Positions 19,734 through 29,590 of a stretch of 64,000 nucleotides of DNA are shown here, piece after piece. Under the pieces are notes generated by a model. That model saw only the letters and a list, made by a program, of their open reading frames with translations, was not told the origin of the DNA and ran no database searches. Origin of the DNA: Clostridium sp. (GTDB taxonomy: Bacteria > Bacillota > Clostridia > Oscillospirales > Acutalibacteraceae). The stretch is from positions 51,474 through 115,473 of the forward strand of contig JAISSW010000008.1 in assembly GCA_031272895.1 (NCBI GenBank). The letters run 5' to 3'. The position numbers and the translations under genes are program-made. Each line of letters starts with the position of its first letter. Positions within the stretch are counted from its first letter, which is position 1.

Positions 19734-19808
19734 AATAATGACCTCCGTTTATTTAGGATGAAAATAGTATACTACATTTGCAGGCATTTATTGTTCTAAT
19801 ATAGAAAA

Positions 19809-20762
19809 TTACAAAACTGATATATCGCTAAGCTTTTCTGCAAGTGTTTCCGCCAGCCCTTGGCGTACGCAAAGCTCCGCCTGCCTTACGGCGTTACAGA
19901 TTGCCACCGAGTCCGACGCACCATGCGCCTTAATCACCGTTTTTGTGAAGCCGAGCAAAGGCGCACCGCCGTACTGCTTATAATCTAGCTTGTTTTTTAG
20001 CGCAAGCATCTGTTTTTTTATCAGCAGCGACGAAAGCATTGCCGCCGGAGTTGCCCTAAACACTTGCTTTAAGCTTAAAAAAAGTGCCGCCGCCGTACCC
20101 TCATAGCTTTTAAGAAAAACATTACCGCTAAAGCCGTCCGCAACAACAACGTCACACACGCCGAACGGCAGTTCCCTTGCCTCCGCGTTGCCTATAAATT
20201 CGTAGCTCACGCTTTCCTTACTAAGCAGCGCAAAGGCCTCTCGGTGCAGGGAATCGCCCTTGCTTGCCTCTGCGCCGATGTTGAGCATGGCTACACGGGG
20301 CTTCTGAGTGCCGAAAACAGCCCTTGAATACTCCGCGCCCATCAGCGCAAATTGTTCCAGTGTCTGCGGAACACAGTTGAGGTTTGCTCCGCTGTCAATC
20401 AGGATAAACGGTGAGCCAAGGCTTGGCAGCACCGCGGCAATTGCCGCCCGCTTAATACCGGCGAGCCGACCGATGTGCTTATCGGCAAGCAGAACAAGCT
20501 TTCCTGTTTCGCCCGCGCTGACAAAGGCTCCGCCGCCCGCCGCCAAGGCCGCAAGTCCCGCTTCCATGCCGTCCCTCTCCCCTGCCGCAAGCAAGCGGCA
20601 GCCGTCAAGGGAAATATTATTTTCGTCCGCACAGGCAAGGATTTGCTTTTCGTCGCCCGCGAGGCTTGTTTTTATGCCGTAGTCGGCATACGCCGCCGCG
20701 CAGCCCCGCAAAACCGAAAGCGGAGCCTTGTCGCCGCCAAAGGCGTCCACGATTATGTTCAT
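19809..20762 (-). CDS. plsX: Phosphate acyltransferase PlsX
   Basis: IIVDAFGGDKAP, SAGETGKLV, DSGANLNCVPQ, ADGFSGNVFLK. Confidence 0.9.
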   Translation of the reverse strand: MNIIVDAFGGDKAPLSVLRGCAAAYADYGIKTSLAGDEKQILACADENNISLDGCRLLAAGERDGMEAGLAALAAGGGAFVSAGETGKLVLLADKHIGRLAGIKRAAIAAVLPSLGSPFILIDSGANLNCVPQTLEQFALMGAEYSRAVFGTQKPRVAMLNIGAEASKGDSLHREAFALLSKESVSYEFIGNAEARELPFGVCDVVVADGFSGNVFLKSYEGTAAALFLSLKQVFRATPAAMLSSLLIKKQMLALKNKLDYKQYGGAPLLGFTKTVIKAHGASDSVAICNAVRQAELCVRQGLAETLAEKLSDISVL

Positions 20763-21610
20763 CAGCTATCCTGTTTGACGCTGTGCGCAAGCCTTGACGG
20801 ACTGCGCTCAAGCTCCCTGCGGTGGAAGGGCTGCGGCACCGCCGGGTTACGCTCTAAGGCTACCCTAACCATGCCGGACATCATATTGATTTCAGTTACG
20901 GTTCCGCCGCCCTGGGGTGTGCGCACCCTCTCCCCAACAGCGGGTGTTACACGCCGCAGGTGGTTGTAGGCCTCCTCCTCATAGCTAAGGCAGCACATAA
21001 GCCTGCCGCAGGAACCGCTGATTTTTTCGGAATTAAGGGACAGATTCTGTGCCTTTGCCAGCTTAAGCGTTATCTTCGGGAACTCCGAAAGATGTGAAGA
21101 GCAGCAGAACGGGCGCCCGCAAAGCCCCAAGCCCCCAAACATTTGCGCCTCGCTGCGGGCATTGATTTGCATCAGCTCCACACGGAAACGGAATACCTGC
21201 GAAAGGTCCTTGACAAGCTCGCGGAAGTCCACACGGTTTTCCGCAAGGAAATAGAACACCATTTTTTTGCCGTCAAAGGTGGAGCGCGCCTTAATCGGCT
21301 CCATGGGCAGCCCATGCTCCTCCACCTTTTGGGTGAACAGCCTAAAGGCGCTTTTCTCCTTTTGCTCGTAGTGCGCCATGGTGTCCAAATCCGCTTGCGT
21401 CGCCTTGCGGATTATTGACTTAAGCGGCTTGAGCAGGCTTTTGCGCTCAACCTCCTTGTTGCCGAACACAACACGAGCTATGTCGATGTTATGTTCGGAT
21501 TCCACGATGACGATGTCGCCCGGTGAGTATTCGCCACCCCGCGGGTCAAAAGAATAAACACGCCCCGCGCCGTCGAACCGAACGCCTACAATAGTGACGT
21601 TTTCCTCCAT
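20762..21610 (-). CDS. ricT: PSP1-domain protein RicT/YaaT
   Basis: VDFRELVKDLSQVFRFRVELMQINARSEAQMFGGLGLCGRPFCC, SGSCGRLMCCLSYE. Confidence 0.92.
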   Translation of the reverse strand: MEENVTIVGVRFDGAGRVYSFDPRGGEYSPGDIVIVESEHNIDIARVVFGNKEVERKSLLKPLKSIIRKATQADLDTMAHYEQKEKSAFRLFTQKVEEHGLPMEPIKARSTFDGKKMVFYFLAENRVDFRELVKDLSQVFRFRVELMQINARSEAQMFGGLGLCGRPFCCSSHLSEFPKITLKLAKAQNLSLNSEKISGSCGRLMCCLSYEEEAYNHLRRVTPAVGERVRTPQGGGTVTEINMMSGMVRVALERNPAVPQPFHRRELERSPSRLAHSVKQDS

Positions 21611-21631
21611 GATTTGCAGTCCTCTCTTATG

Positions 21632-22465
21632 TTAAAACATTGTTGCCGGGATTCTCGCGCAGCTGAGCGCCAAATTGGCGTTTCGCTCCAAATCCCTCTC
21701 CAATGACTGTACGCTTTCCAGTAAACACACAAGGCGCCCGGTTCCAAGTGCCTGCAGCCTTTTGCCTATTTCAGGCTCCGCACCGCCTTGCGCAAGCTCG
21801 GGCGTTTCTCCGGCAAAAAGCAAGCCTGTGCGCAGGATTTCCTTAACGGCGGCAAGGCTCTCCAGCATTAGCGCTTTGTTTTTGTCCAACGGGGCGCTTG
21901 CCGCCATAACCGCCCACTCGTCGTTTTCCGCAAGTGCCTCGGCTATTTTCTTTGCAATCTCCAGCGCCTCGGCAGAATATTCCTCCGCGGCACCCGGCAA
22001 GGCAAACGCCGTCACACGGGAAATTATTGTTGGCAGCAGTTCCTTTTTGCTTGGGCAAAGCAGCAAAAAGCATACCGCCGATGGAGGCTCTTCTATGCAC
22101 TTAAGTAAGGCGTTTTGCCCCTGCACCGTGAGCCTGTGGGCGTTTTCAACAACAAAAACACGCCTCTGCGCCTCGCTCGGTTTGACTATAGCCTGCTCAA
22201 GCAGCGCCCTAACCGAATCCACCGGAATTTGCTTGCCCTCTTCGTCCGACAAAATGGTTACATCCGGGTGCTTTGCGGCAAGCGCCTTGCGGCAGTGCCT
22301 GCACTCCCCGCAGGGCGGTTCGCTGCCCTCGCACAGCCAAGCGGCGCATATTTCAGCCGCGGTTTGCCGCCTTTGTTCGGCGTCTCCGCCCTCAAGAAGC
22401 ACCGCGTGGGAACCCCTGCCCGCTCTCAGCGACTCAAAAAACGCCGCCTGCGGCTGACCCGGCAT
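21632..22465 (-). CDS. holB: DNA polymerase III delta' subunit
   Basis: CRHCRKALAAKHPDV zinc motif, NAHRLTVQGQNALLKCIEEPP. Confidence 0.88.
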   Translation of the reverse strand: MPGQPQAAFFESLRAGRGSHAVLLEGGDAEQRRQTAAEICAAWLCEGSEPPCGECRHCRKALAAKHPDVTILSDEEGKQIPVDSVRALLEQAIVKPSEAQRRVFVVENAHRLTVQGQNALLKCIEEPPSAVCFLLLCPSKKELLPTIISRVTAFALPGAAEEYSAEALEIAKKIAEALAENDEWAVMAASAPLDKNKALMLESLAAVKEILRTGLLFAGETPELAQGGAEPEIGKRLQALGTGRLVCLLESVQSLERDLERNANLALSCARIPATMF

Positions 22466-22562
22466 ACAGTAACCTCCCGTGAAAGCAATGCTTTGCTCAA
22501 CCCCGCCCGGAGCCGTGCGTCTTAATTATATCACATTTTTATTCAATTAACAAGCCCATTTA

Positions 22563-23384
22563 CTACGCTTTCCGTAGGGGAATAGGTATTGACGCGCCGC
22601 TTGTTATAATTTGGCGCGCCCAAAATGCCCTGCGCTGCCTTGCGTATGGGATTATCCACAGCAGCGGCAGCACGAGTATGGCAAGGGGTATTATTGGCAG
22701 CAGCCGCAGACTAAAGCAAATGGATTGCCAATGTTTGCCGTCCATAAGGCGCGCACTGACGGAAATTGCCTTTTTTGTGCGTATTTTTGGGTAATGCACC
22801 GCAAGCCAGAGCACTATGGCATAGCGCTGTATAACCCAGACCCATTCGATAAAACCGCAGAGCAAAAGCGCCGCCGCACCCAAAAGCAGCACCCAAAGCA
22901 GGCGGCTTTCCAGCCCCTGTGTGAATGATATATACAGTGTTCCGCAGGCAAGCAAGCCGCCGGGCAAGAGCAAGGCAATTGCCCAGGTCATTTTACGCAC
23001 CGCAAGGCTTATATACAGGCGGGCTGCGCGCAGCAGCTGCGCCGGGTTGAACCAAAAGCCTATCCAACGTAGCCGGCGTTTTGTCCTTATGGTTCCGCCG
23101 TAGTGCCATGCCCCTCCGCCAAGCTTAAGGGGCGCAATAACACAAACGGCGGCAAGCAGCATTGTCAGCGCAAGGCAGGCGGAAACAAGCCCCGGCAGGG
23201 CTTTCCACAAGGAAAACAGCGCACCCGAAACCTGCGGGCGCTCAAAGAAAGCAAGCACCGCCCCGTTTAAGAAGCCAAAGCTCAAAAGGACGGAAACGCT
23301 TGCCATACAGAGCATAGCCCCTCCTCCCCACGCGCCGCGTTGGCTGCGCAGGCTGATTTTGCCAATTTCCCGCATTGAAAGCAA
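22563..23384 (-). CDS. Polytopic membrane protein, function unknown
   Basis: Multiple TM helices. Confidence 0.6.
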   Translation of the reverse strand: MLSMREIGKISLRSQRGAWGGGAMLCMASVSVLLSFGFLNGAVLAFFERPQVSGALFSLWKALPGLVSACLALTMLLAAVCVIAPLKLGGGAWHYGGTIRTKRRLRWIGFWFNPAQLLRAARLYISLAVRKMTWAIALLLPGGLLACGTLYISFTQGLESRLLWVLLLGAAALLLCGFIEWVWVIQRYAIVLWLAVHYPKIRTKKAISVSARLMDGKHWQSICFSLRLLPIIPLAILVLPLLWIIPYARQRRAFWARQIITSGASIPIPLRKA

Positions 23385-23566
23385 GTCGCTGCCCTCCTGC
23401 CTTTAGTTCTGCTTTTATAGCCTTTGCGCATGGTAAGATTTTTATGCGTAATATCTTGTTGCATATCACTTTTTTGGTAAAGGTACTTCCATTTTTTTGT
23501 GGAATGTGTTATACTGTTGTTGAAATAAACCGCGCCGGGAGGGCGGTCTGAGAGGATGGAAGGAAA

Positions 23567-24094
23567 ATGAAAATTGAGCTTATAGGAAAGAAATGTACGC
23601 CAAGGGAGTCTTTTAAGGAGCGTGCGGAGAAAAAGCTTGAAAAGGTAGAGCGACTGTTTGGCAGCGACACCAGCGCAAAAATCACGGCGGCGGTTGAAAA
23701 AACAAGCAAAAGCGTTGAGATAACCCTGCAAAAGCACGGCATTATCTTCCGCGCGCAGGAACGTGCGCAGGAGCTTGACGCCGCGTTGGACAAGGCTGTG
23801 GATTCCTTGGTACGCCAAATCCGCAAGAATAAAACACGCTTAGAGAAAAGGCTGCACAACGCCTCAATCAGCGAGGTATTTGAGGACGACGCTCCGGAGG
23901 AGGAAAGCGCACCGGAGGTTGTTCGCACAAAGTCAATCAGCCTTAAGCCGGAGAGCGTGGACGAAGCAATTCTGCAAATGGATTTGCTTGGGCATTCGTT
24001 CTATTTGTTCCTGAACGCAGAGAGCGGGCAAACAAATTTGGTTTACCGCAGGGCTGACGGCGGTTACGGATTGTTGGTGCCGGAAGTTGCGTAA
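23567..24094 (+). CDS. hpf: Ribosome hibernation-promoting factor, long form
   Basis: RaiA fold N-term; C-term VRTKSISLKPESVDEAILQMDLLGHSFYLFLNAESGQTNLVYRRADGGYGLL. Confidence 0.95.
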   Translation: MKIELIGKKCTPRESFKERAEKKLEKVERLFGSDTSAKITAAVEKTSKSVEITLQKHGIIFRAQERAQELDAALDKAVDSLVRQIRKNKTRLEKRLHNASISEVFEDDAPEEESAPEVVRTKSISLKPESVDEAILQMDLLGHSFYLFLNAESGQTNLVYRRADGGYGLLVPEVA

Positions 24095-25208
24095 AATAGC
24101 TTTTTCCGTCCCATGCCTGTTGGGCATGGAGGGCTTTATAGCCGATGAGCTGCGCTCACTCGAGGCGGAGGACGTGCGTGCCGAAAACGGGCGCGTGCTG
24201 TTCCGCGGCGGGGAGGAAATGCTTGCGCGCGTTAATATTTGCAGCCGCTTTAGCGAGCGTGTGCTGATTCTAATCGGTGAATTTGAGGCGCACAGCTTTG
24301 AGGAGCTTTTTCATGGTGCGCGCGCCCTGCCTTGGGAGGAATGGATTGGGCGCGAGGATGCCTTCCCCGTTAAGGGCTACAGCCTTAAAAGCGATTTGTT
24401 CAGTGTGCGTGACTGCCAGTCAATAATTAAAAAGGCTGTTGTGGAGCGGCTTAAGGGCAAATATTCCATAGAGTGGTTTGAGGAAAGCGGAGCCGTGCGG
24501 CAAATTCAGTTTGCGATTATGCAAAACCGGGTTTCGCTGTTCATTGACACCACAGGAGCGGGGCTGCACAAGCGCGGCTATCGCCCGGAAGCAAAGGAAG
24601 CGCCGATAAAGGAAACCTTAGCGGCGGCGCTTTGCGCGGCAAGCAAGCTGCGTCCCTACCACACGCTCTATGACCCCATGTGCGGCAGCGGAACCATTGC
24701 AATCGAGGGTGCGCTTATGGCAAGGAACATCGCCCCGGGGCTGCGCAGAAGCTTCGCCGCTGAGCGCTGGGAGCAAATACCGCGGGAGCTTTGGCGGCTT
24801 GAACGCGAGCGTGCCAAGGACTTGGAGCGCCCGGCGTCCGACTTCGCGGCCTTTGGCAGCGACATAAGCCCGGAGGCTGTGACCCTTGCGAGGGAGACGG
24901 CGGCAAGGGCGGGCGTGGGCGACTGCGTGAGCTTTGAGCTGCGAGCCTTGGAGGATTTCTCCCCCAGCACGGAAAGGGGTACGGTTATTTGCAACCCGCC
25001 CTACGGCGAACGGCTGCTTGACCTGGAGCAGGCACGCGAGCTTTGCCGTGTTATGGGTAGGGTTTTCCCTCAAAGGCGTGGCTGGAGTTACTCTGTCATT
25101 ACGCCGGACGCCGATTTTGAAAAGGACTTTGGGCGCAAGGCGGACAAGCGCCGCAAGCTGTATAACGGTATGATTCCCTGCACGGTTTATATGTACTATA
25201 AGGCATGA
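24087..25208 (+). CDS. THUMP-domain class I RNA methyltransferase (RlmL N-term-like)
   Basis: LHKRGYRPEAKEAPIKETLAAAL, DPMCGSGTIAIEGA, CNPPYGERL. Confidence 0.92.
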   Translation: MRKIAFSVPCLLGMEGFIADELRSLEAEDVRAENGRVLFRGGEEMLARVNICSRFSERVLILIGEFEAHSFEELFHGARALPWEEWIGREDAFPVKGYSLKSDLFSVRDCQSIIKKAVVERLKGKYSIEWFEESGAVRQIQFAIMQNRVSLFIDTTGAGLHKRGYRPEAKEAPIKETLAAALCAASKLRPYHTLYDPMCGSGTIAIEGALMARNIAPGLRRSFAAERWEQIPRELWRLERERAKDLERPASDFAAFGSDISPEAVTLARETAARAGVGDCVSFELRALEDFSPSTERGTVICNPPYGERLLDLEQARELCRVMGRVFPQRRGWSYSVITPDADFEKDFGRKADKRRKLYNGMIPCTVYMYYKA

Positions 25209-25219
25209 GAGGAGCTTTC

Positions 25220-25321
25220 ATGGGACCGGAGCATTCCACGCCGTTTGGCGAAACGAGGCACGCGCGCCGCGTCTTTTTGCCCCGTAGCCACTCAGGCAAA
25301 AATGGTAAAATCATGCCTTAG
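25220..25321 (+). CDS. Possible small basic peptide, 33 aa (MGPEHSTPFGETRHARRVFLPRSHSGKNGKIMP)
   Basis: GAGAGGAG SD before ATG, 11 nt after preceding stop; no homology judged. Confidence 0.35.
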   Translation: MGPEHSTPFGETRHARRVFLPRSHSGKNGKIMP

Positions 25322-25352
25322 CGGGCAGGTAAAATATTAAGGAGGAAGAACA

Positions 25353-26366
25353 GTGAAACACGTTTTCATCATCAATCCAAAGGCGGGCAAGGGCAAGGCG
25401 GCGGAAACCATGCGCCCGCAGCTTAAGGAAATCGGCGCAAGGCTTGGCGTAGATTGGGAAATGCACGTCACCAGCCGTGCCTACGAGGCGATTGAATTCA
25501 TCAAGGAGCGGGCGGCGAGAGAGCCTGACGAATATTTCCGCTTTTATGCCTGCGGCGGTGACGGAACGGTATTTGAGGTTGCCAACGGCGTCTACGGTGT
25601 GCCAAACGCCGAGTTTGCCGTAATCCCGCTTGGAAGCGGCAATGACTTTATACGTCTGTTCGGCGGCAAAAGCGTGTTTTTGGAGCTTGAAAACGTAATT
25701 TTGGGCGAGTCTGTCCCGATTGACGTGATTGACTGCGGCAACGGGCAGATTGCGGTTAACCAATGCTCCATGGGCTTTGACGCCGAGGCGTGCGCTATGC
25801 AGATAAAATACAAGCGCAGCCCGCTGTTTACCGGGGAAACCGCCTACATTGCGGCAATGTTCAATCGCTTTTTAACCCGCATGGGAGAGGTCTTTGAGGT
25901 AAGCCTTGACGGCGTACCCTACGACGACGAGGGGCGGAGGTATTTGCTTTGCGCCGTCGCAAACTCACGTTGGTACGGCGGCGGCTTTATGGTCGCCCCG
26001 CGCGCCATGCCTGACGACGGCTACCTTGACTGTATGATTATCCGCATGAGGGAGAACAAATTCCAAATGCTGCCTGTGGCGACACAGATGCGCAAGGGTG
26101 AGCATTTGGGCTTCCCCCACTCGGAGTACATACGCTGCAAAAAGGTGGAGATACTCGCTCACCGTGATTCGGCGGTTAACGTGGACGGGGAGATGTCCAC
26201 GGTGCGAAAATCCTGCTTCGAAATACGGGAAAAGGCTCTTAAATTCGTGCTGCCGGTTGGGCATACTTACGACACGGTCCGTGCCCAATGGGAGGAGGAC
26301 GAAAAGACGAATCCCGTACAATTCGGCGTGCACGAAAGCAAAATAAAAGTTAAAAAAGAGGCTTAA
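25353..26366 (+). CDS. Diacylglycerol kinase-family lipid kinase
   Basis: IINPKAGKGKA, YACGGDGTVFEVANG, IPLGSGNDFIRL. Confidence 0.92.
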   Translation: MKHVFIINPKAGKGKAAETMRPQLKEIGARLGVDWEMHVTSRAYEAIEFIKERAAREPDEYFRFYACGGDGTVFEVANGVYGVPNAEFAVIPLGSGNDFIRLFGGKSVFLELENVILGESVPIDVIDCGNGQIAVNQCSMGFDAEACAMQIKYKRSPLFTGETAYIAAMFNRFLTRMGEVFEVSLDGVPYDDEGRRYLLCAVANSRWYGGGFMVAPRAMPDDGYLDCMIIRMRENKFQMLPVATQMRKGEHLGFPHSEYIRCKKVEILAHRDSAVNVDGEMSTVRKSCFEIREKALKFVLPVGHTYDTVRAQWEEDEKTNPVQFGVHESKIKVKKEA

Positions 26367-26439
26367 CAGCTTTGCGATTACGCGAGGTTTCCGCCGTCGG
26401 CAACGGCACTATACATATATTATTGAGCGAGGTGCGACA

Positions 26440-27915
26440 ATGACTTTCAACGAGCTTTTGCAGGATTTTGCGTGTAAAATTGTGCGCGGCGACGGCGGGG
26501 CGGAAATAAGCGACTTACAATATGACTCCCGCAGGTGTAAGCCCGGCGGCTGCTTTGTTTGCGTCCCCGGCTTTGACAGCGACGGGCATTCATATGCCCT
26601 TGGAGCATACCAAAACGGGGCAAGGTTCTTCCTTTGCGGGCATATACCCGACGGCATTGCGGACAAGCCCGACTGCACAATCGCGCTGACAGAGGACACA
26701 CGCAAGGGTCTTGCCTTGACCGCGGCTCGTTGGTTCGGCTTCCCCGCAAAGCGGCTGCGCCTGATTGGAATAACCGGGACAAAGGGGAAAACCAGCATAA
26801 CTCTGCTGCTTAAAAACGCGCTGGAGGCGGCGGGTCACAGCGTAGGCTACATTGGCAGTATGGGGGCGCACTTTGCCGGCAAAGAGGTTCCCAGCATGAA
26901 CACCACGCCGGAGAGCTTTGAGATACACGCCCTGCTGCGCGAAATGGCGGACACGGGGATTGAATACTGCGTTATGGAGGCAAGCAGCCAGGGCTTTTTG
27001 TTAGACAGAACCTACGGCTTACGCTTTGACGCGGCGGTATTCACAAATATTTCCGCAGACCATATAAGCAAAACCGAACACAAGGATTTTGAGGAATATC
27101 TTGAGTGTAAAAAGCAGATTTTCGAGCAGAGCGCCGTAACCTTTGTTAACCGCGACGCGGAAAAGTACCGCGACATTATCCGCGGGGTAACAGCCCCCAC
27201 CCAAACCTACGGCTTTGGGGCAAACGCGGATTACCGCGCAAGGAACGTGCGCTGCTGCAGCGGCGGAGGCAAGCTGGGCGTCAGGTTTACGGTTGTTTCC
27301 CCCTTTGGTGAGTTTCCCATGCAGGTCAACCAGCCGGGCAAGTTTTCGGCGTCAAACGCAATGGCGGCAATTTGTGTTGCGCTGTATTTCGGCATTCCCG
27401 CCGCGGCAATCAAATCGGGTATGCGCGACACTGTGGTCTGCGGGCGCATGGAGCAGCTACACATACCCGCGCCTTATTCCTTAGTGATTGACTTTGCCCA
27501 CAACCGCCTTAGCGTACAGAATATGATAGAAACGGCAAGGCAATACAAGCCGCGCAGGGTTATTTGTGTTTTTGGTCTGGAGGGAGAGCGTGCTAAGGTT
27601 CGCAGGCTTGACAGCGGCGAGCTTTTGGGCAAGGGCGTGGATTACACCATACTTGCAAACGCCAGTCCGCGCCGCACAGACCCCATGGAGATAATCAACG
27701 ATATTGCCGGGGCAATTGACGAGGTAGGCGGCGAATATACCGTAATCCCGGACCGCGGCGAGGCAATACGCTTTTCCCTGAACATGGCGCAGGAGGGCGA
27801 TTTGGTGCTGTTAGTCGGTAAGGGCGACAAGCGCTACGAGGAAGTGTACGGCGAAAAAATCCCCTTTGACGAGCGCGAGGTTGTAGCCGAATATTTCTCC
27901 GCCAAGGAGGAGTAG
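26440..27915 (+). CDS. murE: UDP-N-acetylmuramoyl-tripeptide synthetase (MurE)
   Basis: GITGTKGKTSITLLLKNAL, YCVMEASSQGFLLDRTYGL, mur ligase C-domain. Confidence 0.93.
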   Translation: MTFNELLQDFACKIVRGDGGAEISDLQYDSRRCKPGGCFVCVPGFDSDGHSYALGAYQNGARFFLCGHIPDGIADKPDCTIALTEDTRKGLALTAARWFGFPAKRLRLIGITGTKGKTSITLLLKNALEAAGHSVGYIGSMGAHFAGKEVPSMNTTPESFEIHALLREMADTGIEYCVMEASSQGFLLDRTYGLRFDAAVFTNISADHISKTEHKDFEEYLECKKQIFEQSAVTFVNRDAEKYRDIIRGVTAPTQTYGFGANADYRARNVRCCSGGGKLGVRFTVVSPFGEFPMQVNQPGKFSASNAMAAICVALYFGIPAAAIKSGMRDTVVCGRMEQLHIPAPYSLVIDFAHNRLSVQNMIETARQYKPRRVICVFGLEGERAKVRRLDSGELLGKGVDYTILANASPRRTDPMEIINDIAGAIDEVGGEYTVIPDRGEAIRFSLNMAQEGDLVLLVGKGDKRYEEVYGEKIPFDEREVVAEYFSAKEE

Positions 27916-28068
27916 CAGTTATCCTCCCCGCAGCGGCGGGCTTGGCTTCCTTATGCGCGCGGGGTCAATAGCGTAACTGTCACAAAGCACAAGGGCGTTG
28001 CACTCCTTAAGCAGCGCCCATTCTATGGTATCGCCGCTGCGTTTGTCAATAACGCGGCGAAATTCTGC

Positions 28069-29388
28069 TTAGTTGCCGATTACGTCACCTATGGCCGCAA
28101 GCAGCTTTTCTTGGTCCGCCTTTCCGTGATATTTGACGGACAGCACTATTTTTCCGTGGCGCGCCACAACGTAATACTCCCCGTAGGCGTTGGTGTAGGC
28201 TCGCAGCTGGTCGGTCTGCCCTCCCCCGTCAACCGCAAAGCTTTGCTCCCAGCCCGCGGGCGCTTTGGCAATTTCCTTGAACAGCTCCTTTGCGGAGAAC
28301 AGGAACAGACAGCTTATTGACTCGCTTTCCATAACCGGGTGGTAGCTCTTGTCCGGCGCCTCGTTACACTGCCGAGCCGAATATTGCCGCGGGGCGATTG
28401 GGTTTGCGCTCTGAGAAATAAAATTATTTGTGTCGTACTGCGCCTGCAGGTTGGTTGATGGCACGCGGGACATCTCCCCGTCAACCTCCTCCAGCCACGG
28501 CAGCGGCGCGCGGGTGCTTTGCGGGGCAAACGGCAGGGTTTCTGTGTTGGTGCTTATCCTTTGCCACGCGACCGAAAACACCGTAAAAGCAAACAGCGTC
28601 AGGCACAGCGCCGCCACAAAATAGGAAAAGCTGCGTGAGCGCTGCCAGTTGGGCTTTTTCTCCTCCTGACGGGTTTTGTAAAGGTAATGTATTCTGCGCA
28701 GGCGCAGGTTTTCCGCCGTAACGAACGCAGCGGAAACCGCCAGCACAGCCGTCGCCAAAAAGTAACCAAAGCCACCGACAAGAAAGCCATGCCAGCTGAA
28801 CTGAACCAAGCCGCCCAATGCCACAAAGCCGACTGTAGCCGTCAGCAGCCCAAGCGCCCACAGCAGCAAAGAAAGCGCCCCGATTATTTTGCGCTGCACG
28901 TTAATTGAGGCGAAGCGCTTGCGCGGGTCAAAGGAAAACGGCGGCGCCTGAGGGGCTTCCTCCGCCTTATCCTCAGGGGCTTTTTTTGCGGGCGCGGATT
29001 TTTTGCCGCCAAACGCTTCACCGACCAGTTCCGCTACAACGTCAACCGCGTCCGGCGCGGGCTTAGGCTTCTTTTTTTTGACCGGCGCACCCTCAAGCTC
29101 CGCACGGTAAACGAAGGCATCGTCGCGGCGGCAAACAAAGCTCCAGCCGTTGTGTGCGGGCGGCGTGCTTGGCACCCCGTTAACCTTTTCGCACAAATCA
29201 ATGCGGTAGACATAGTTCCTTGGCTTGCGGCGCGCAAACCTGCTGAACCACAGCCCCCAAGATAAAAGGTGCTTGCCTTGGGCGGACATATCCGTGAACC
29301 AGCTTTCATAAAGCGGCAGCTCGGCGCAATTGCCGAAGTTTGCGCACAAAAGGTTACGCTCCCCGCCCAGTTTGCCGTCCTTTTCCAT
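28069..29388 (-). CDS. DUF2812-like membrane protein
   Basis: N-terminal cytoplasmic YESWFTDMSAQGKHLLSWGLWFSRF domain, two TM segments; start MEKDGKLGG. Confidence 0.55.
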   Translation of the reverse strand: MEKDGKLGGERNLLCANFGNCAELPLYESWFTDMSAQGKHLLSWGLWFSRFARRKPRNYVYRIDLCEKVNGVPSTPPAHNGWSFVCRRDDAFVYRAELEGAPVKKKKPKPAPDAVDVVAELVGEAFGGKKSAPAKKAPEDKAEEAPQAPPFSFDPRKRFASINVQRKIIGALSLLLWALGLLTATVGFVALGGLVQFSWHGFLVGGFGYFLATAVLAVSAAFVTAENLRLRRIHYLYKTRQEEKKPNWQRSRSFSYFVAALCLTLFAFTVFSVAWQRISTNTETLPFAPQSTRAPLPWLEEVDGEMSRVPSTNLQAQYDTNNFISQSANPIAPRQYSARQCNEAPDKSYHPVMESESISCLFLFSAKELFKEIAKAPAGWEQSFAVDGGGQTDQLRAYTNAYGEYYVVARHGKIVLSVKYHGKADQEKLLAAIGDVIGN

Positions 29389-29527
29389 AGTGACTCCGTT
29401 TCCCGTTTTTTTGTCTTTACAGCATAGTATAACTTTTTTGCTCCGCCGCGTCAAGGGCGAATTGAAAAACAAGAAGAATTTTTACCGGCAGTTTGCAAAC
29501 CGTAAACATTTTGGGGCGGCGCCTTAC

Positions 29528-29556
29528 TTGCAGTTTTAGCGTATTTGTGGTATAAT
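29528..29556 (+). promoter_or_regulatory. Sigma-A promoter
   Basis: TTGCAG - 17 nt - TATAAT. Confidence 0.65.
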
Positions 29557-29590
29557 TATCTGAATAAACGTGTGATTAGGAGTATCCATT

